Shown here one piece after another: positions 37,055-45,575 of a DNA stretch of 64,000 bases. The position numbers and the translations under genes are program-made. Source of the stretch: JABFRG01 sp038210445 (lineage in GTDB: Bacteria; Myxococcota_A; Polyangia; Polyangiales; Polyangiaceae); assembly GCA_038210445.1 (NCBI GenBank), contig JBBQWQ010000042.1, forward strand, positions 1-64,000, read 5' to 3'. A model generated the notes under the pieces. The model had not been told where the DNA came from. It searched no databases and saw only the letters and a program-made list of their open reading frames with translations. Every line of letters starts with the position of its first letter. Position 1 is the stretch's first letter.

Positions 37055-37924
37055 ATGGACCTGCGCGCGAAAGACCTACGGACCATCCCTCTTTTCCAAG
37101 AGATCCCCGAAAAGCACCTGGATTCCATCCTCGAGCTCTTCACCCGCGACAAGGTCGCGACCGGCACGGTGCTCTTCAAGGCCGGCGACAGCGATTCCCG
37201 CATCCGTATTCTCGTGGATGGCGAGGTCACGCTGAGCGAAGAAGGCCAGGCGACGCTGCGCCTGCAGCCCATCATGCTCATCGGCGAGCTGGGCGGCCTC
37301 ACCGGCACCCCGCGCAACACCACCGCCACGGTGTCGAAGGCCGCAGTGGTCCACACCGTCGACGCGAAGAAGCTCATGTCCTTCTTCGAGAAGCACGCCG
37401 AAATCGCCTTCCCCTTCTACCGAAGCCTGCTTTCGGTGGTGTCCGAGAAGGTGCGCCGCGACAAAGAGCGCATGGATCAAATGCGGCGGAACATCATCCG
37501 CACGCAAAAGGCCATGAAAGAGCTGCGCGATCTGGTGCTGTCCAAGCCCGAGACCGTCATCAGCAAGCCCGTGTGCGACGCCCTCGAGGAGCACATCGCC
37601 AAGAACCGCCGCGCCGGCTACCGGGTCGCGCCGACCCAGCACTTCCCGTCTTCGGTGAAGCTCGAGAACGGCTCGCGCCTCAAGGTGGTCGAGCTCTCCA
37701 ACGGCTTCCTCAAGCTCGAAGGCAAGGCGAAGGACCTGGGCAAAGACCGCTCGCTGTGGATCGGCGTGCTGGCGCTTCCCACCCTCGAGATCGCCGTGAG
37801 CGGCGCGGTCGAGCGCGAAGACTCCGACGGTGTGGTGGTGCGTCTCGACACTCTGGTCGACGAGTACCAGGCAGCCCTCGAAGACTACGTCACCCGCGTC
37901 CAGCTCATGGACTTCGTGGTCTGA
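37055..37924 (+). CDS. Cyclic nucleotide-binding domain protein with C-terminal PilZ-like region
   Basis: 289 residues from the ATG at 37055 with a GAGG site upstream. The N-terminal 120 residues are a CRP-type cyclic nucleotide-binding fold (IPLFQEIPEKHLDSILELF, GTVLFKAGDSDSRIRILVDGEV, LIGELGGLTGTPRNTTATV). A charged helix follows, then a C-terminal beta domain (SSVKLENGSRLKVVELSNGFLKLEG, LEIAVSGAVERED) that may be PilZ-like. No helix-turn-helix is apparent, so it is probably not a DNA-binding CRP protein. It may link second messengers to a protein partner (inference). Confidence 0.78.
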   Translation: MDLRAKDLRTIPLFQEIPEKHLDSILELFTRDKVATGTVLFKAGDSDSRIRILVDGEVTLSEEGQATLRLQPIMLIGELGGLTGTPRNTTATVSKAAVVHTVDAKKLMSFFEKHAEIAFPFYRSLLSVVSEKVRRDKERMDQMRRNIIRTQKAMKELRDLVLSKPETVISKPVCDALEEHIAKNRRAGYRVAPTQHFPSSVKLENGSRLKVVELSNGFLKLEGKAKDLGKDRSLWIGVLALPTLEIAVSGAVEREDSDGVVVRLDTLVDEYQAALEDYVTRVQLMDFVV

Positions 37925-37942
37925 GGCAACCCGCGGCGGCGT

Positions 37943-38386
37943 TCAGCGACAGGCGCAGGCTTTCACACGAGCCGTGTTGTCGTCGAGCACCTTCCGGGCG
38001 CGGGTGCACTTGACGTCGGCCTCACCGGCCAGGCGGCACACGGCCGCCACCGCACGCTCCATCGACGCGAACGCACGGCACGCGTGTTCGCACGGAGAGC
38101 TCTGCGTCGCGGACGGCTGCTCGACGCCCGGCGTCGGCACGTGCGAAGGCGGAGCCGAAGGCGTGGGCTGCGCTTGCGAAGGGTGGAAGGCCTGGTCGAG
38201 ATCGCTACGAGCCTGCTCGATGCGCGCGTTGGCCTCCTCGATGGTCGCGGGCTCAGGCTCAGGCGCCGGCTGCGTCGACGAGGGCGACGGCTGTGCGGTA
38301 GGCGCCTTGCTTTCGTAGGCCGCGCCTCCGCAGGCCGCAAGGGACGAAGTGAAGAGGACCACGGCGACCAGGGGCCATAAGCGCAT
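37943..38386 (-). CDS. Lipoprotein, hypothetical
   Basis: 147 residues from the ATG at 38386, lipobox LFTSSLAAC. A Pro/Ser/Gln-rich linker, an acidic helix (ATIEEANARIEQARSDLDQAF) and a C-terminal Cys-rich helical end (CEHACRAF, VCRLAGEADVKC, KACACR). The clustered Cys residues point to a disulfide-bonded periplasmic domain. Function unknown. Divergent from the neighbouring lipoprotein gene. Confidence 0.75.
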   Translation of the reverse strand: MRLWPLVAVVLFTSSLAACGGAAYESKAPTAQPSPSSTQPAPEPEPATIEEANARIEQARSDLDQAFHPSQAQPTPSAPPSHVPTPGVEQPSATQSSPCEHACRAFASMERAVAAVCRLAGEADVKCTRARKVLDDNTARVKACACR

Positions 38387-38456
38387 TCCCGAAGTGTATG
38401 CCGAGGGCGGCCGTTTGCGAAAGAGGTGGCGCCGCGCAAATGCTACCGTTCCGCGC

Positions 38457-38945
38457 ATGCGAACCTGGTCTTTCGCCGCGTTGGTGGCGGCTTTTGCCTG
38501 TTCTTCGACCCCGCCGGCCTCCGATGCAGATGCCGGCGCCGGCTCGCGCGACGCCGCTCCCGACGTAGCGATCCCCGGAGAAGATGCGGGCACCGACGCG
38601 GGCCCGGGGAAGGATGGCGGGGGTGAAGGCGGCGCGCGTGACGCCGGCGCCTACCCGCACCAATATGGCGATGCCGGTGCCGACGCCGCCTGCGAGCTCA
38701 ATCGCAACTGCGGTCGCGGGCTGCGCTGCGAATGCGCCAACGGCGACTGCTTCTGCAAAACCGGTGTGCGCGGCGAGGGCCGGGCGGGCGTGAGCCCCTG
38801 CAAAGATGGCAACGACTGCGGTAGCTCCATCTGCATCAACGACGAGTGGTGCAGCGACGAGTGCAGCGGCCCCGGCGATTGCGGCCCCAAGACTCCCTCC
38901 TGCAAGGCCGTCTTCGGCTTCAGCACGAAGATCTGCGCGCCCTAG
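38457..38945 (+). CDS. Lipoprotein, Cys-rich hypothetical
   Basis: 162 residues from the ATG at 38457, with a short lipoprotein signal (ALVAAFAC). An Asp/Gly/Ala-rich spacer leads to about thirteen Cys residues in the last 70 positions (CELNRNCGRGLRCECANGDC, CGSSICINDEWCSDEC). This resembles small disulfide-rich surface domains common in Polyangia. Function unknown. Confidence 0.75.
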   Translation: MRTWSFAALVAAFACSSTPPASDADAGAGSRDAAPDVAIPGEDAGTDAGPGKDGGGEGGARDAGAYPHQYGDAGADAACELNRNCGRGLRCECANGDCFCKTGVRGEGRAGVSPCKDGNDCGSSICINDEWCSDECSGPGDCGPKTPSCKAVFGFSTKICAP

Positions 38946-38973
38946 CCTCTCGCCGCTTCGGGCCCGCTGCCCC

Positions 38974-39411
38974 TCACTCGGTAACGTACATATCGAGGGC
39001 GCCGGTCGAGGCCATGGAGCCGTCGGGAAAGATGCAGAATCCATCTTCGTTGCCCGACGTGGCGCGACCTGTCGTGTTGCGAAAGCCAAGCTTTTTGCAG
39101 GCGACCGCGCCGGGGTTGGCACCGGTCGCTTCCGGACCGACCTTCACCTGCTTGCCCTTGCGCAGGGTGCGCATGGCATCGCAGTCGAGGGAGCCATCGG
39201 GCCGCGCGCACGAAGCGCTCACCCGGACGCGCTCGGCGTCGAAGGTGAGCATCGGCTTCTGGCCGTCTTCGAAGGTGAACGTCTCTGCCTTGCCACGCGA
39301 AGCCGCGAGGGCAAGACTGCCGGTCTGCGTGGTGGGCGACGCAGGCGCCGGCGCAGCGTCGCCACACGCGAGAAAGAGCAACGAAGCAGAGACCAACGAC
39401 ATGCGCATCAT
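38974..39411 (-). CDS. Lipoprotein, hypothetical
   Basis: 145 residues; start at 39411 or, two codons later, 39405. Lipobox SASLLFLAC. The mature protein is compact and beta-rich with four Cys residues (VSASCARPDGSLDC, VACKKLGF, GFCIFPDG). No family recognised. It lies 24 bp from the next minus-strand lipoprotein gene. Confidence 0.75.
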   Translation of the reverse strand: MMRMSLVSASLLFLACGDAAPAPASPTTQTGSLALAASRGKAETFTFEDGQKPMLTFDAERVRVSASCARPDGSLDCDAMRTLRKGKQVKVGPEATGANPGAVACKKLGFRNTTGRATSGNEDGFCIFPDGSMASTGALDMYVTE

Positions 39412-39435
39412 CGGCGCATCATCGCACGACTGCCG

Positions 39436-39711
39436 TCACTCTTGGCGCTTCGTGGGCAGGTTCACGAGGAACCCCTTCTTGCCCGCGGAGAAGTTGGTGG
39501 GGCGCAGCTTTTCGTGGCCCACGGGCTCCTCGCGCTGCGCATCGCGCTTCATCGCCGGCTGCTCCGGAAGGGTCATCTGCACTTCGTCCGGGGGCGTCCA
39601 GTCGGCGGCGTTCACGGCCACCGGCGCGACCGGGGCGGGGGCGGGCTTGGAGGCGCAACCCACCGCAGAGGAGACGAGAGCGACGGATACTGCGAGAAGA
39701 AGAGTTTTCAT
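39436..39711 (-). CDS. Small lipoprotein, hypothetical
   Basis: 91 residues from the ATG at 39711 with lipobox VALVSSAVGC. A Pro/Ala-rich stretch (KPAPAPVAPVAVNA) is followed by a charged region. No globular domain is evident. Probably in a two-gene operon with the lipoprotein gene downstream. Confidence 0.7.
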   Translation of the reverse strand: MKTLLLAVSVALVSSAVGCASKPAPAPVAPVAVNAADWTPPDEVQMTLPEQPAMKRDAQREEPVGHEKLRPTNFSAGKKGFLVNLPTKRQE

Positions 39712-39835
39712 GACGCCACCAAATTCCGGCAAGAGCGATGTAGGTGGAGGTAATGTCATACCCTCCAGAATGCGCAAGCTATATTCTTCCTTGGTGCATC
39801 CCGCAGCCCCGCATTCACGTGTATTGGGGTTGTCC

Positions 39836-40726
39836 ATGCGCTCGCTCTTGCCCTGGGTTCTGGCCGTTGCGCTCGGCGCCGTTGGCGCAGGCGGCTGCAG
39901 GAGCAAGGCCACGTCCTTCAGCAAAGCCACCGAGGCCCCCAAGCTCCTGGGCAATGCGTCGCCCGCCGCGCACCTTCCGCGCTCGTCGACGTTCGTGGGG
40001 CACGTGGACGTGGTGCGCTTCCGGAAGAGCTCGCTGTTTCCTGCCGTGGTCTCCTTCCTGCGCGCCCGCGGCTTCGGCAAGTTCCTGATACAGCAGGAAA
40101 AAGCCTGCGGCTTCTCGGCCTTTCAGGGAATCGACGACGTCGCCTTCGGCAACGGCCCGGACGGCTGGACGGTGGTGGCGCACCTGGCCACCGGAGAGGC
40201 CGAGGCGCTTGGCTGCGTGAAGAAGGCGTTCGGGGGCACGGAGGACGGCCGCTCGGTGCGCGTCGACCCGTACCTCGTGTCCGCCCGCGATGGGCTACTG
40301 GTAGCGGGCGATCCGCGGGCCGTCCGCGGCTCCATGGACGCGCTGCCCGACGCGGCGGAGAGCGACCGGCTGGCCCTCAAGGAGAGCACCGTCGCACTGG
40401 TCCGCGGTGATCTCGGCGACATCGCCGTCGACGGCCGCATCGACGCGTCCCCGGCGCGCGTCGCCGCCCTCTTCGGGCTCCGTTTCGCATCGGCGGAGAT
40501 CGCCGCGGCGATCTACGACCGCGTGACCAAGGCGCAGTCGCGGGCCCTCGACGGCGCCGAGCGAGCACTGGCGCGCGACGTGCTGAAGAGCATCAAGCTC
40601 TCGCTCCGGGGCTCGAGCGTCGAAGTTTCGCTGGGGACCGACGGCGATCTGGCCATCCAGGAGCGCTACCTCGACGTGCTGCTGGGCATTCTCGAAATCG
40701 TGATTCGAGAATACGAAGCAAAGTAA
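39836..40726 (+). CDS. Lipoprotein, hypothetical
   Basis: 296 residues from the ATG at 39836 with lipobox LGAVGAGGC. The mature part is a mixed alpha/beta domain (STFVGHVDVVRFRKSSLFPAV, GIDDVAFGNGPDGWTVVAHL, VALVRGDLGDIAVDGRI), reminiscent of the DUF3352-like or OmpA-free lipoproteins in which paralogous repeats evaluate residuals, but I cannot name the family. Alone on the plus strand between minus-strand genes. Confidence 0.7.
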   Translation: MRSLLPWVLAVALGAVGAGGCRSKATSFSKATEAPKLLGNASPAAHLPRSSTFVGHVDVVRFRKSSLFPAVVSFLRARGFGKFLIQQEKACGFSAFQGIDDVAFGNGPDGWTVVAHLATGEAEALGCVKKAFGGTEDGRSVRVDPYLVSARDGLLVAGDPRAVRGSMDALPDAAESDRLALKESTVALVRGDLGDIAVDGRIDASPARVAALFGLRFASAEIAAAIYDRVTKAQSRALDGAERALARDVLKSIKLSLRGSSVEVSLGTDGDLAIQERYLDVLLGILEIVIREYEAK

Positions 40727-40825
40727 ACGCAACCCGTATTGCCGCGTCGGCCTTCACGCCACGCGGCAAATGCGCTTTGGTCCCTGCACCATACATGCGA
40801 ATCGGCCGCGCACCTCGCGGTAGAA

Positions 40826-41245
40826 CTACGAAACGTGCGAGGCGGCGCCGTGGACGGCTTCGCTCGGCGCATGCTCGGCAACGATCGGCTGCGCGGCGTC
40901 GCGGGCCGCTTCCTCCGCCGCCAGGATGCGCGCGACTTCTTCGTCCATGCTTCCGCCGAGCATCTTGCTCCACATCTTGAAGTCGGCCGCCAGAGACCAC
41001 AGCGGATACTTGAAGGATGCAGGCTTATTGTTCTCGATGAAGAAGTGGCTCACCCACGCGAAGCCGTAGCCGGAGATGGGCGCCGCGAGAAGGAGCCAGG
41101 GCTTGCGGCCGAGCACCGCGCCAGCGACCGCGGCAAGCGCGCCGGAGGTGCCGATGAAGTGCATCGTGCGGGTCGCCTTCTTCGAGTGCTCGCGCACGTA
41201 GAAGGGCCAGAACTCCTCGAACGTTTGGTAGCGCTTGTCCGACAT
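40826..41245 (-). CDS. DUF962/Mpo1-like membrane protein
   Basis: 139 residues from the ATG at 41245; an alternative start lies two codons upstream. The family signature is clear: FEEFWPFYVREHSKKATRTMHFIGT, two membrane segments (GALAAVAGAVL; WLLLAAPISGYGFAWVSHFF), then ENNKPASFKYPLWSLAADFKM. In yeast the relative Mpo1 is an Fe(II)-dependent alpha-dioxygenase of 2-hydroxy fatty acids; His residues in HFIG and SHFF are the likely metal ligands. The C-terminal 35 residues are Ala/Glu-rich and not part of the domain. Confidence 0.88.
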   Translation of the reverse strand: MSDKRYQTFEEFWPFYVREHSKKATRTMHFIGTSGALAAVAGAVLGRKPWLLLAAPISGYGFAWVSHFFIENNKPASFKYPLWSLAADFKMWSKMLGGSMDEEVARILAAEEAARDAAQPIVAEHAPSEAVHGAASHVS

Positions 41246-41351
41246 GCCCATGGAAATAGCAGCACTGGGCCGAGGAACAAGGCTCGACCGGGAGAAACCG
41301 AAAAAGCGGCACTCGAAGCGCGGTGTGCGCCAGCGTTTGTTGAATGAACAA

Positions 41352-41389
41352 AAGGCCGAAACCGGCGCTCCGTAAGAACGGAGGCCGGC
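41352..41389 (-). terminator. Rho-independent terminator after the AgmX-like gene
   Basis: On the minus strand, the hairpin CCGGCCTCCGT-tctt-ACGGAGcGCCGG (one bulged base) is followed by a T-rich run (TTTCGGCCTTTTGTT). It lies 38 bp past the stop codon of the AgmX-like gene at 41427 and upstream of the DUF962 gene, so it separates the two transcription units. Confidence 0.6.
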
Positions 41390-41426
41390 TGCGGTGGTGG
41401 GTTCCCTCGCTATCGAGCGCTTGCGA

Positions 41427-42974
41427 TCACTCGCCGGGGGAGAACACGATCGGGTAGTTGACCGTGACGATGCCGCCTTCCGGCGCCGGGAAGCTCAGGT
41501 TGCCGAAGCTTCGGACGACGCAGGAGGTGACAGCTTGATCCGGAAGGTCTGAGCCGCCGTCCTGCGAGGTACTGACGGCGCCTTCGCGACCGATGACGAA
41601 GCGCACGGAGACGCGGCCGGTGAGCGAGGGATTGGTGCGGAGACCGCTCTCGTAGCAAGCGCGGAAGCGGCCGTAGTTGGCGCGCACGATGCGCTGGATG
41701 ACCTCGGGGGGAATGTGGCCGTTGCCGGTGGTGACCGGAACTCGCATGGTGATCTTGCTCACCTGGTGGTCGCCGGTGACGTGGTTGCCGCCGCGGCCCC
41801 AACCGCCCTTGCCGCCGGGTCCGAAGCCCTGGCAGTCGCCGGTGGTGCAGGTGCCCTGGCCGTGGCCGATGGTGCCAATCTCGCCGAGACCGACGCCGAA
41901 GCCCTTGCCGCCCCCGTTCTCGCCGGTGCCGAAGAGGCCGAGGCCGCCCGCGCCGGTGGCGTCGCCGATGTCGCTCGCCCACATGGCGCCGTTGAAGCTC
42001 TGCGCGTCTTTGCCGCGGCCATCGAGCGGAGCCCAGGCTGCGGTGGGGGCGTTGGGGTCGGACAGCGACATCGAGGCGAGGAGGCCGTTCATGCCGAAGT
42101 CGGCGGCCATGCTCTTGAGCTCGGCGCGAGAGAGTTGCGGGTTCGCGTTGTCGCGCGGTCCCTCTTTCTGCCAGCGACCGTTGGTGCTCGCCTGGGCCTT
42201 CCCCATCTTGCCCTCTTCGCCCACCGCGCGGGTGCCGGCGCCGCCCGGCGCTTCGGCGGGAGCCGCGCTGTCTTGCGGGAGCGGCTCGTTGTTCCGCTCG
42301 GCGCTGGCGTTGAGCATCTTCTGCATCATGAGGAGCTGGTCGCGGTCCATGCCCTCGGCGTCGTCTTGACCCATGCTCGGCATGAAGAAGGCGAGCGAGC
42401 CGATGATGGCGCCGTGGAGCAAGAAGGAGAGGCCGGTGTGCTGGTAGGCGCTGGCGGCGAGGCCGCTGAGGAGGCCCTTCTCGACGCGCTTGCCGGCGCG
42501 GACCGCAGCGACGGTGACGGTGAGCTCACCGAGGGCGAACGAAGCCGAGGTCCCTGCGGAGAGGTCGAACTCGCGGGCGCCGTTGCCAGAAGCGCGACCG
42601 AAGCCCTGCGCCACCAGCTCGCCAATCGACTGCGCGGTGCGGTTCTCGGCAGACACGGTGCCCTCGGACTTGGCCGGCACCACCACGCGGACGGTGCCGC
42701 CGTCGCAAGAGACCACCTGCACCCGCGACGCACCGAGCAGCTCTACCGGGGCCACGAAGTCGGCGCCGTCGCCGATGGTGAAGGGGCGCGGAGGCGAGAG
42801 GTGCTTCACGGCGAGGACGTTGCTGCCCCAGGCGATGGTGATCTCGACCGCTTCTGCGTGAAGCTCTTCCACTTCCACGTCGGATACCTTCGGCGTGGTG
42901 GGCACGAGCGCGTAGCTCTCGGCAACGTCGACGGTGGAGAAAGACGCAAAGGGATTGATCGAGTGGGTAGCCAT
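41427..42974 (-). CDS. AgmX/PglI-type protein with TonB-like C-terminal domain
   Basis: 515 residues from the ATG at 42974, preceded by GAGG. An N-terminal beta domain of FHA/beta-sandwich type (HAEAVEITIAWGSNVLAVKHL; FTIGDGADFVAPVEL) is followed by one membrane segment (LLHGAIIGSLAFFM), a long low-complexity Gly/Ala-rich periplasmic region, and a C-terminal domain of TonB-like type containing GHIPPEVIQRIVRANYGRFRACYESGL and TSCVVRSFGNLSFP. This is the layout of AgmX/GltG-type proteins, some of which take part in gliding motility or transenvelope machines of myxobacteria. Its precise role here is not shown by the neighbours. Confidence 0.87.
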   Translation of the reverse strand: MATHSINPFASFSTVDVAESYALVPTTPKVSDVEVEELHAEAVEITIAWGSNVLAVKHLSPPRPFTIGDGADFVAPVELLGASRVQVVSCDGGTVRVVVPAKSEGTVSAENRTAQSIGELVAQGFGRASGNGAREFDLSAGTSASFALGELTVTVAAVRAGKRVEKGLLSGLAASAYQHTGLSFLLHGAIIGSLAFFMPSMGQDDAEGMDRDQLLMMQKMLNASAERNNEPLPQDSAAPAEAPGGAGTRAVGEEGKMGKAQASTNGRWQKEGPRDNANPQLSRAELKSMAADFGMNGLLASMSLSDPNAPTAAWAPLDGRGKDAQSFNGAMWASDIGDATGAGGLGLFGTGENGGGKGFGVGLGEIGTIGHGQGTCTTGDCQGFGPGGKGGWGRGGNHVTGDHQVSKITMRVPVTTGNGHIPPEVIQRIVRANYGRFRACYESGLRTNPSLTGRVSVRFVIGREGAVSTSQDGGSDLPDQAVTSCVVRSFGNLSFPAPEGGIVTVNYPIVFSPGE

Positions 42975-43311
42975 GACGGACCTCGCGCGGGGGCTTCGGG
43001 TTTGCGGCACGCACGCGAGAAGCTCGCGACGACGCACACGCGGTTGTTGGTTGGCGACCCCGCCGCGCCCCGTTTCCGAGGTGCATCGTGGCTCGCAAAA
43101 AGACAGACAGAGCCTTGGGAGAAAGGTTCCAGAAAAATCGCGGGGGCCCTGAAAGCCAGAGGTTCTCGATATTTGCAGGCCGGTCCGAAAGTTCTCGCCG
43201 GACTGTGCCAAGGTGCCTGCGATGGCACCTACATGCGATGCGGGGGAGACGAATCGGGCGAGGAGCCGGCGCGGTCACGGTTGGGGCGTGCGTTGGCCAA
43301 ACGCATGCAGC
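42975..43311. promoter_or_regulatory. Intergenic region between divergent AgmX-like and lipoprotein genes
   Basis: 337 bp without a credible gene. It must hold the promoter of the AgmX-like gene (minus) and that of the plus-strand lipoprotein gene. No clear -35/-10, -24/-12 or operator could be recognised by eye. Confidence 0.4.
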
Positions 43312-44517
43312 ATGAATGCATCCATTCGCGTGCGGGCCCGCGTCCTCGTCGTCTCCTGCGTCGCGCTTGCCTTCGCGGGCGCCTGCGGTCCTTCGACCCG
43401 CCCGGGCGGGGACGCCACGGGGAAGGGAGCCGATGCGCCGCTAGCGCGGCTTTCACCGGATGCTGGGCCGGGCAGTACCGAGCGGCCGCTCGACGAAGCG
43501 ATGGAGGCCCGGGTGCGCGAGCTCGATCGCTTGGGAGATCCGGTCGGCAACTACGGAACCACGCCGCAGACGGTGCCTCCGAAGTATCGCGTGCCTGCCG
43601 CTCGCGCGCAGTTTCCCGCGGCGCGGGTGGCGAGGGCGACGATGGTCACCTTCGGGCATACGCCTCGCGAGGGCGAGGCATGCGACGCCGAGGCCGAACC
43701 GCTGCGCGCGAACGGTACGTACTGCGCAGACGTCAAGACGGGGCACGCCGATCTGACGACCGAGGAGCGGGAAGCGGTCTTGCGATTGCCCACGCTGGTG
43801 GAGGCGGCGCGCAAGCTCTCCGAACAGAAGCCTCCGCGCTCTATCGTCACCTTGCGGTGCGGGTTCGACCCGCATCACGCCCTGGTCTTCTTCGACGCCG
43901 AGGGCACGCCCATCGCACGCATCGTCGTTTGCTTCACCTGCGGCGAGTGGATCGTGGCACCGGCGAGCGCGCCCACCGGCGGAACCGCCCCCACCGCGAT
44001 GCCGGCGGACGTGAGGGCGCTCTTCGCACGCATTGCCAACGCACACGCCCTCGCGACCTGGCTCTACGACGATGCGGAGCGCGGCGCGTTCGAGACCTAC
44101 CTGCGCGCGACCTACGGCACCGAGGCCGAGCCGACCGCGCGCGGACGCGAGAAGCGGCGGGCGCGGCTCGCCAGCGGGAGCGGCGTTGCCCAGGAGAAGC
44201 CGCTACGCGGCCTCGACGAGAACGACCGCGCGCGCCTGTGCCGATGGACCAACGAGGAGGTCAGGCCGGAGCGCGGTCAGCGGCGGAGAAATCCCGACGG
44301 CTATGGCTACGAGTGCAAGGACGGCGCCCAATGGCTCGGCGCACCGGAGCGCAAGGCATGTGCGTCGAAGGCGCTGCCCTGCGACCGCTCGGTGGCGGAG
44401 CTCGAAGCGTGCTTGCGCGTGTTCCGCGAGCCCGAGGACCTGTGCGAAAGCCCGCCCAAGGCATGCGAGGGCCTGCTCGATTGCCTGCCGGGACTGGTGC
44501 GGCGACCCCATCGCTGA
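43312..44517 (+). CDS. Lipoprotein, hypothetical
   Basis: 401 residues from the ATG at 43312 with lipobox VALAFAGAC. The mature protein has a central domain with a Cys-based motif (VTLRCGFDPHHALVFFD, RIVVCFTCGEWIVA) that resembles the oxidoreductase-like CxxC pattern, and a Cys-rich C-terminus (CKDGAQWLG, CASKALPCDRS, CESPPKACEGLLDCL). No family assignment possible. A GNAT acetyltransferase gene follows 32 bp downstream. Confidence 0.72.
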   Translation: MNASIRVRARVLVVSCVALAFAGACGPSTRPGGDATGKGADAPLARLSPDAGPGSTERPLDEAMEARVRELDRLGDPVGNYGTTPQTVPPKYRVPAARAQFPAARVARATMVTFGHTPREGEACDAEAEPLRANGTYCADVKTGHADLTTEEREAVLRLPTLVEAARKLSEQKPPRSIVTLRCGFDPHHALVFFDAEGTPIARIVVCFTCGEWIVAPASAPTGGTAPTAMPADVRALFARIANAHALATWLYDDAERGAFETYLRATYGTEAEPTARGREKRRARLASGSGVAQEKPLRGLDENDRARLCRWTNEEVRPERGQRRRNPDGYGYECKDGAQWLGAPERKACASKALPCDRSVAELEACLRVFREPEDLCESPPKACEGLLDCLPGLVRRPHR

Positions 44518-44549
44518 CGACGACGCCGAATGCTGACATCATAGCGCCG

Positions 44550-45170
44550 ATGCCCGTCAGCAATGCGCCCTCTCCTACGCAGAGAGGAACGACCACTGTA
44601 CGCGTGGCGCAGCCGACGGACGCAGCGGCCATGGCGCGGATTTTCGATCACTACGTGCAGCACACGGCCGTGAGCTTTCACGACACCCCGCCCACCGTCG
44701 AGGCCTGGACGACGCAGATGGCGGCCGGCGCGCGGTACCCTTGGCTCGTGGCGACACGGCCCGGCGAAGCGAACGTGGCCGAGGTCGTGGGGTTCGCATA
44801 CGCCAGCGAGCACCTGCCGCGCGCCGCGTATCGGTGGAGCGTGAACACAACCATCTACTTGCAGGACGGGCTGCAGCGGCAAGGGATCGGGCGGCGGCTC
44901 TATGGCGCGCTCTTGCGGAGCTTGCGCGGTCTGAGACTGGTGAACGCGTACGGAGGGATCACCTTGCCGAACGCGCCGAGCGAGGCACTGCATCGCGCCC
45001 TGGGGTTCCGCCCGGTGGGCATCTACGAAGCGGTGGGGTTCAAGCACGGCACGTGGCGCGACGTCGCCTGGTACCACTGCCGCCTGGCCTCGATGGACGC
45101 CCCGGCGGAACCGCGCGCCTTCCAAGACGCCAGCGAGGGCGAGCGCGGACGGTGGCTCTCGCCCACGTGA
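44550..45170 (+). CDS. GNAT-family N-acetyltransferase (phosphinothricin acetyltransferase-like)
   Basis: 206 residues from the ATG at 44550. The Gcn5 fold is clear: TTTVRVAQPTDAAAMARIF, YVQHTAVSFHDTPPTVEAW, VVGFAYASEHLPRAAYRWSV, the acetyl-CoA loop QRQGIGRRLYG, and ALGFRPVGIYEAVGFKHGTWRDVAWY, which closely follow the Pat/Bar subgroup that acetylates small amines such as methionine sulfoximine or phosphinothricin. Actual substrate unknown. Its C-terminal tail of about 20 residues is Asp/Glu-rich. A decayed membrane gene starts right after the stop codon. Confidence 0.9.
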   Translation: MPVSNAPSPTQRGTTTVRVAQPTDAAAMARIFDHYVQHTAVSFHDTPPTVEAWTTQMAAGARYPWLVATRPGEANVAEVVGFAYASEHLPRAAYRWSVNTTIYLQDGLQRQGIGRRLYGALLRSLRGLRLVNAYGGITLPNAPSEALHRALGFRPVGIYEAVGFKHGTWRDVAWYHCRLASMDAPAEPRAFQDASEGERGRWLSPT

Positions 45171-45575
45171 AGGCACGCACCATCTTTCGCGTGCATTTTA
45201 CATACATAACCATCCCGGGCGCGGCCTACCTCGTGATGCCCGGCTACGGCGCCTTCGATCTCGACGGCGAGCAGCAACGTGCCCACCTGGTTCTCCAGTG
45301 CGGGTCTCCTGGCTTGCGGCGCCTTTGCCTTCCTCCTGCGACGACGGCACGCGGCCTCACGGCCTTCGCGTTCTTGCTCGCCGTCGTCTCGGGCGTGGTG
45401 TTCGGCGTGTCGGCGCTGGGCGTGGAGACGCTGGGCCAAGCATGGGCGCGACGCCACGGTCGGAAATGCAGTCAACACACTTCTCGTCCTCCTCGATGAG
45501 TGCGGCGAGATGCTCGGCGCCGCGCTCTGCCTCCACGCGCTCCTCGCCTGGCGAGAGGAGGCTACTTCGTGCGGC
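45171..45575 (+). pseudogene. Frameshifted remnant of a multi-pass membrane protein gene
   Basis: Four consecutive segments in alternating frames read like one protein: RVHFTYITIPGAAYLVMPGYGAFDLDGEQ, then (shift near 45270) NVPTWFSSAGLLACGAFAFLL, then GLTAFAFLLAVVSGVVFGVSALGVETLGQ, then NAVNTLLVLLDECGEMLGAALCLHALL. Each is hydrophobic and continuous in sense, and the joins lose or gain one base, so at least three frameshifts are needed. The 3' end overlaps the convergent FHA gene by about 14 bp. Either the gene is dead or the assembly has indels here; the family (a membrane protein with NVPTWFSS and LLDECGEMLG boxes) is uncharacterised. Confidence 0.6.

Noticed and set aside
41715..44549. Long plus-strand open frame running over the AgmX-like and lipoprotein genes
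   Set aside because: The translation is low-complexity antisense of the real genes; only the last 206 codons (the GNAT gene) have a recognisable fold.
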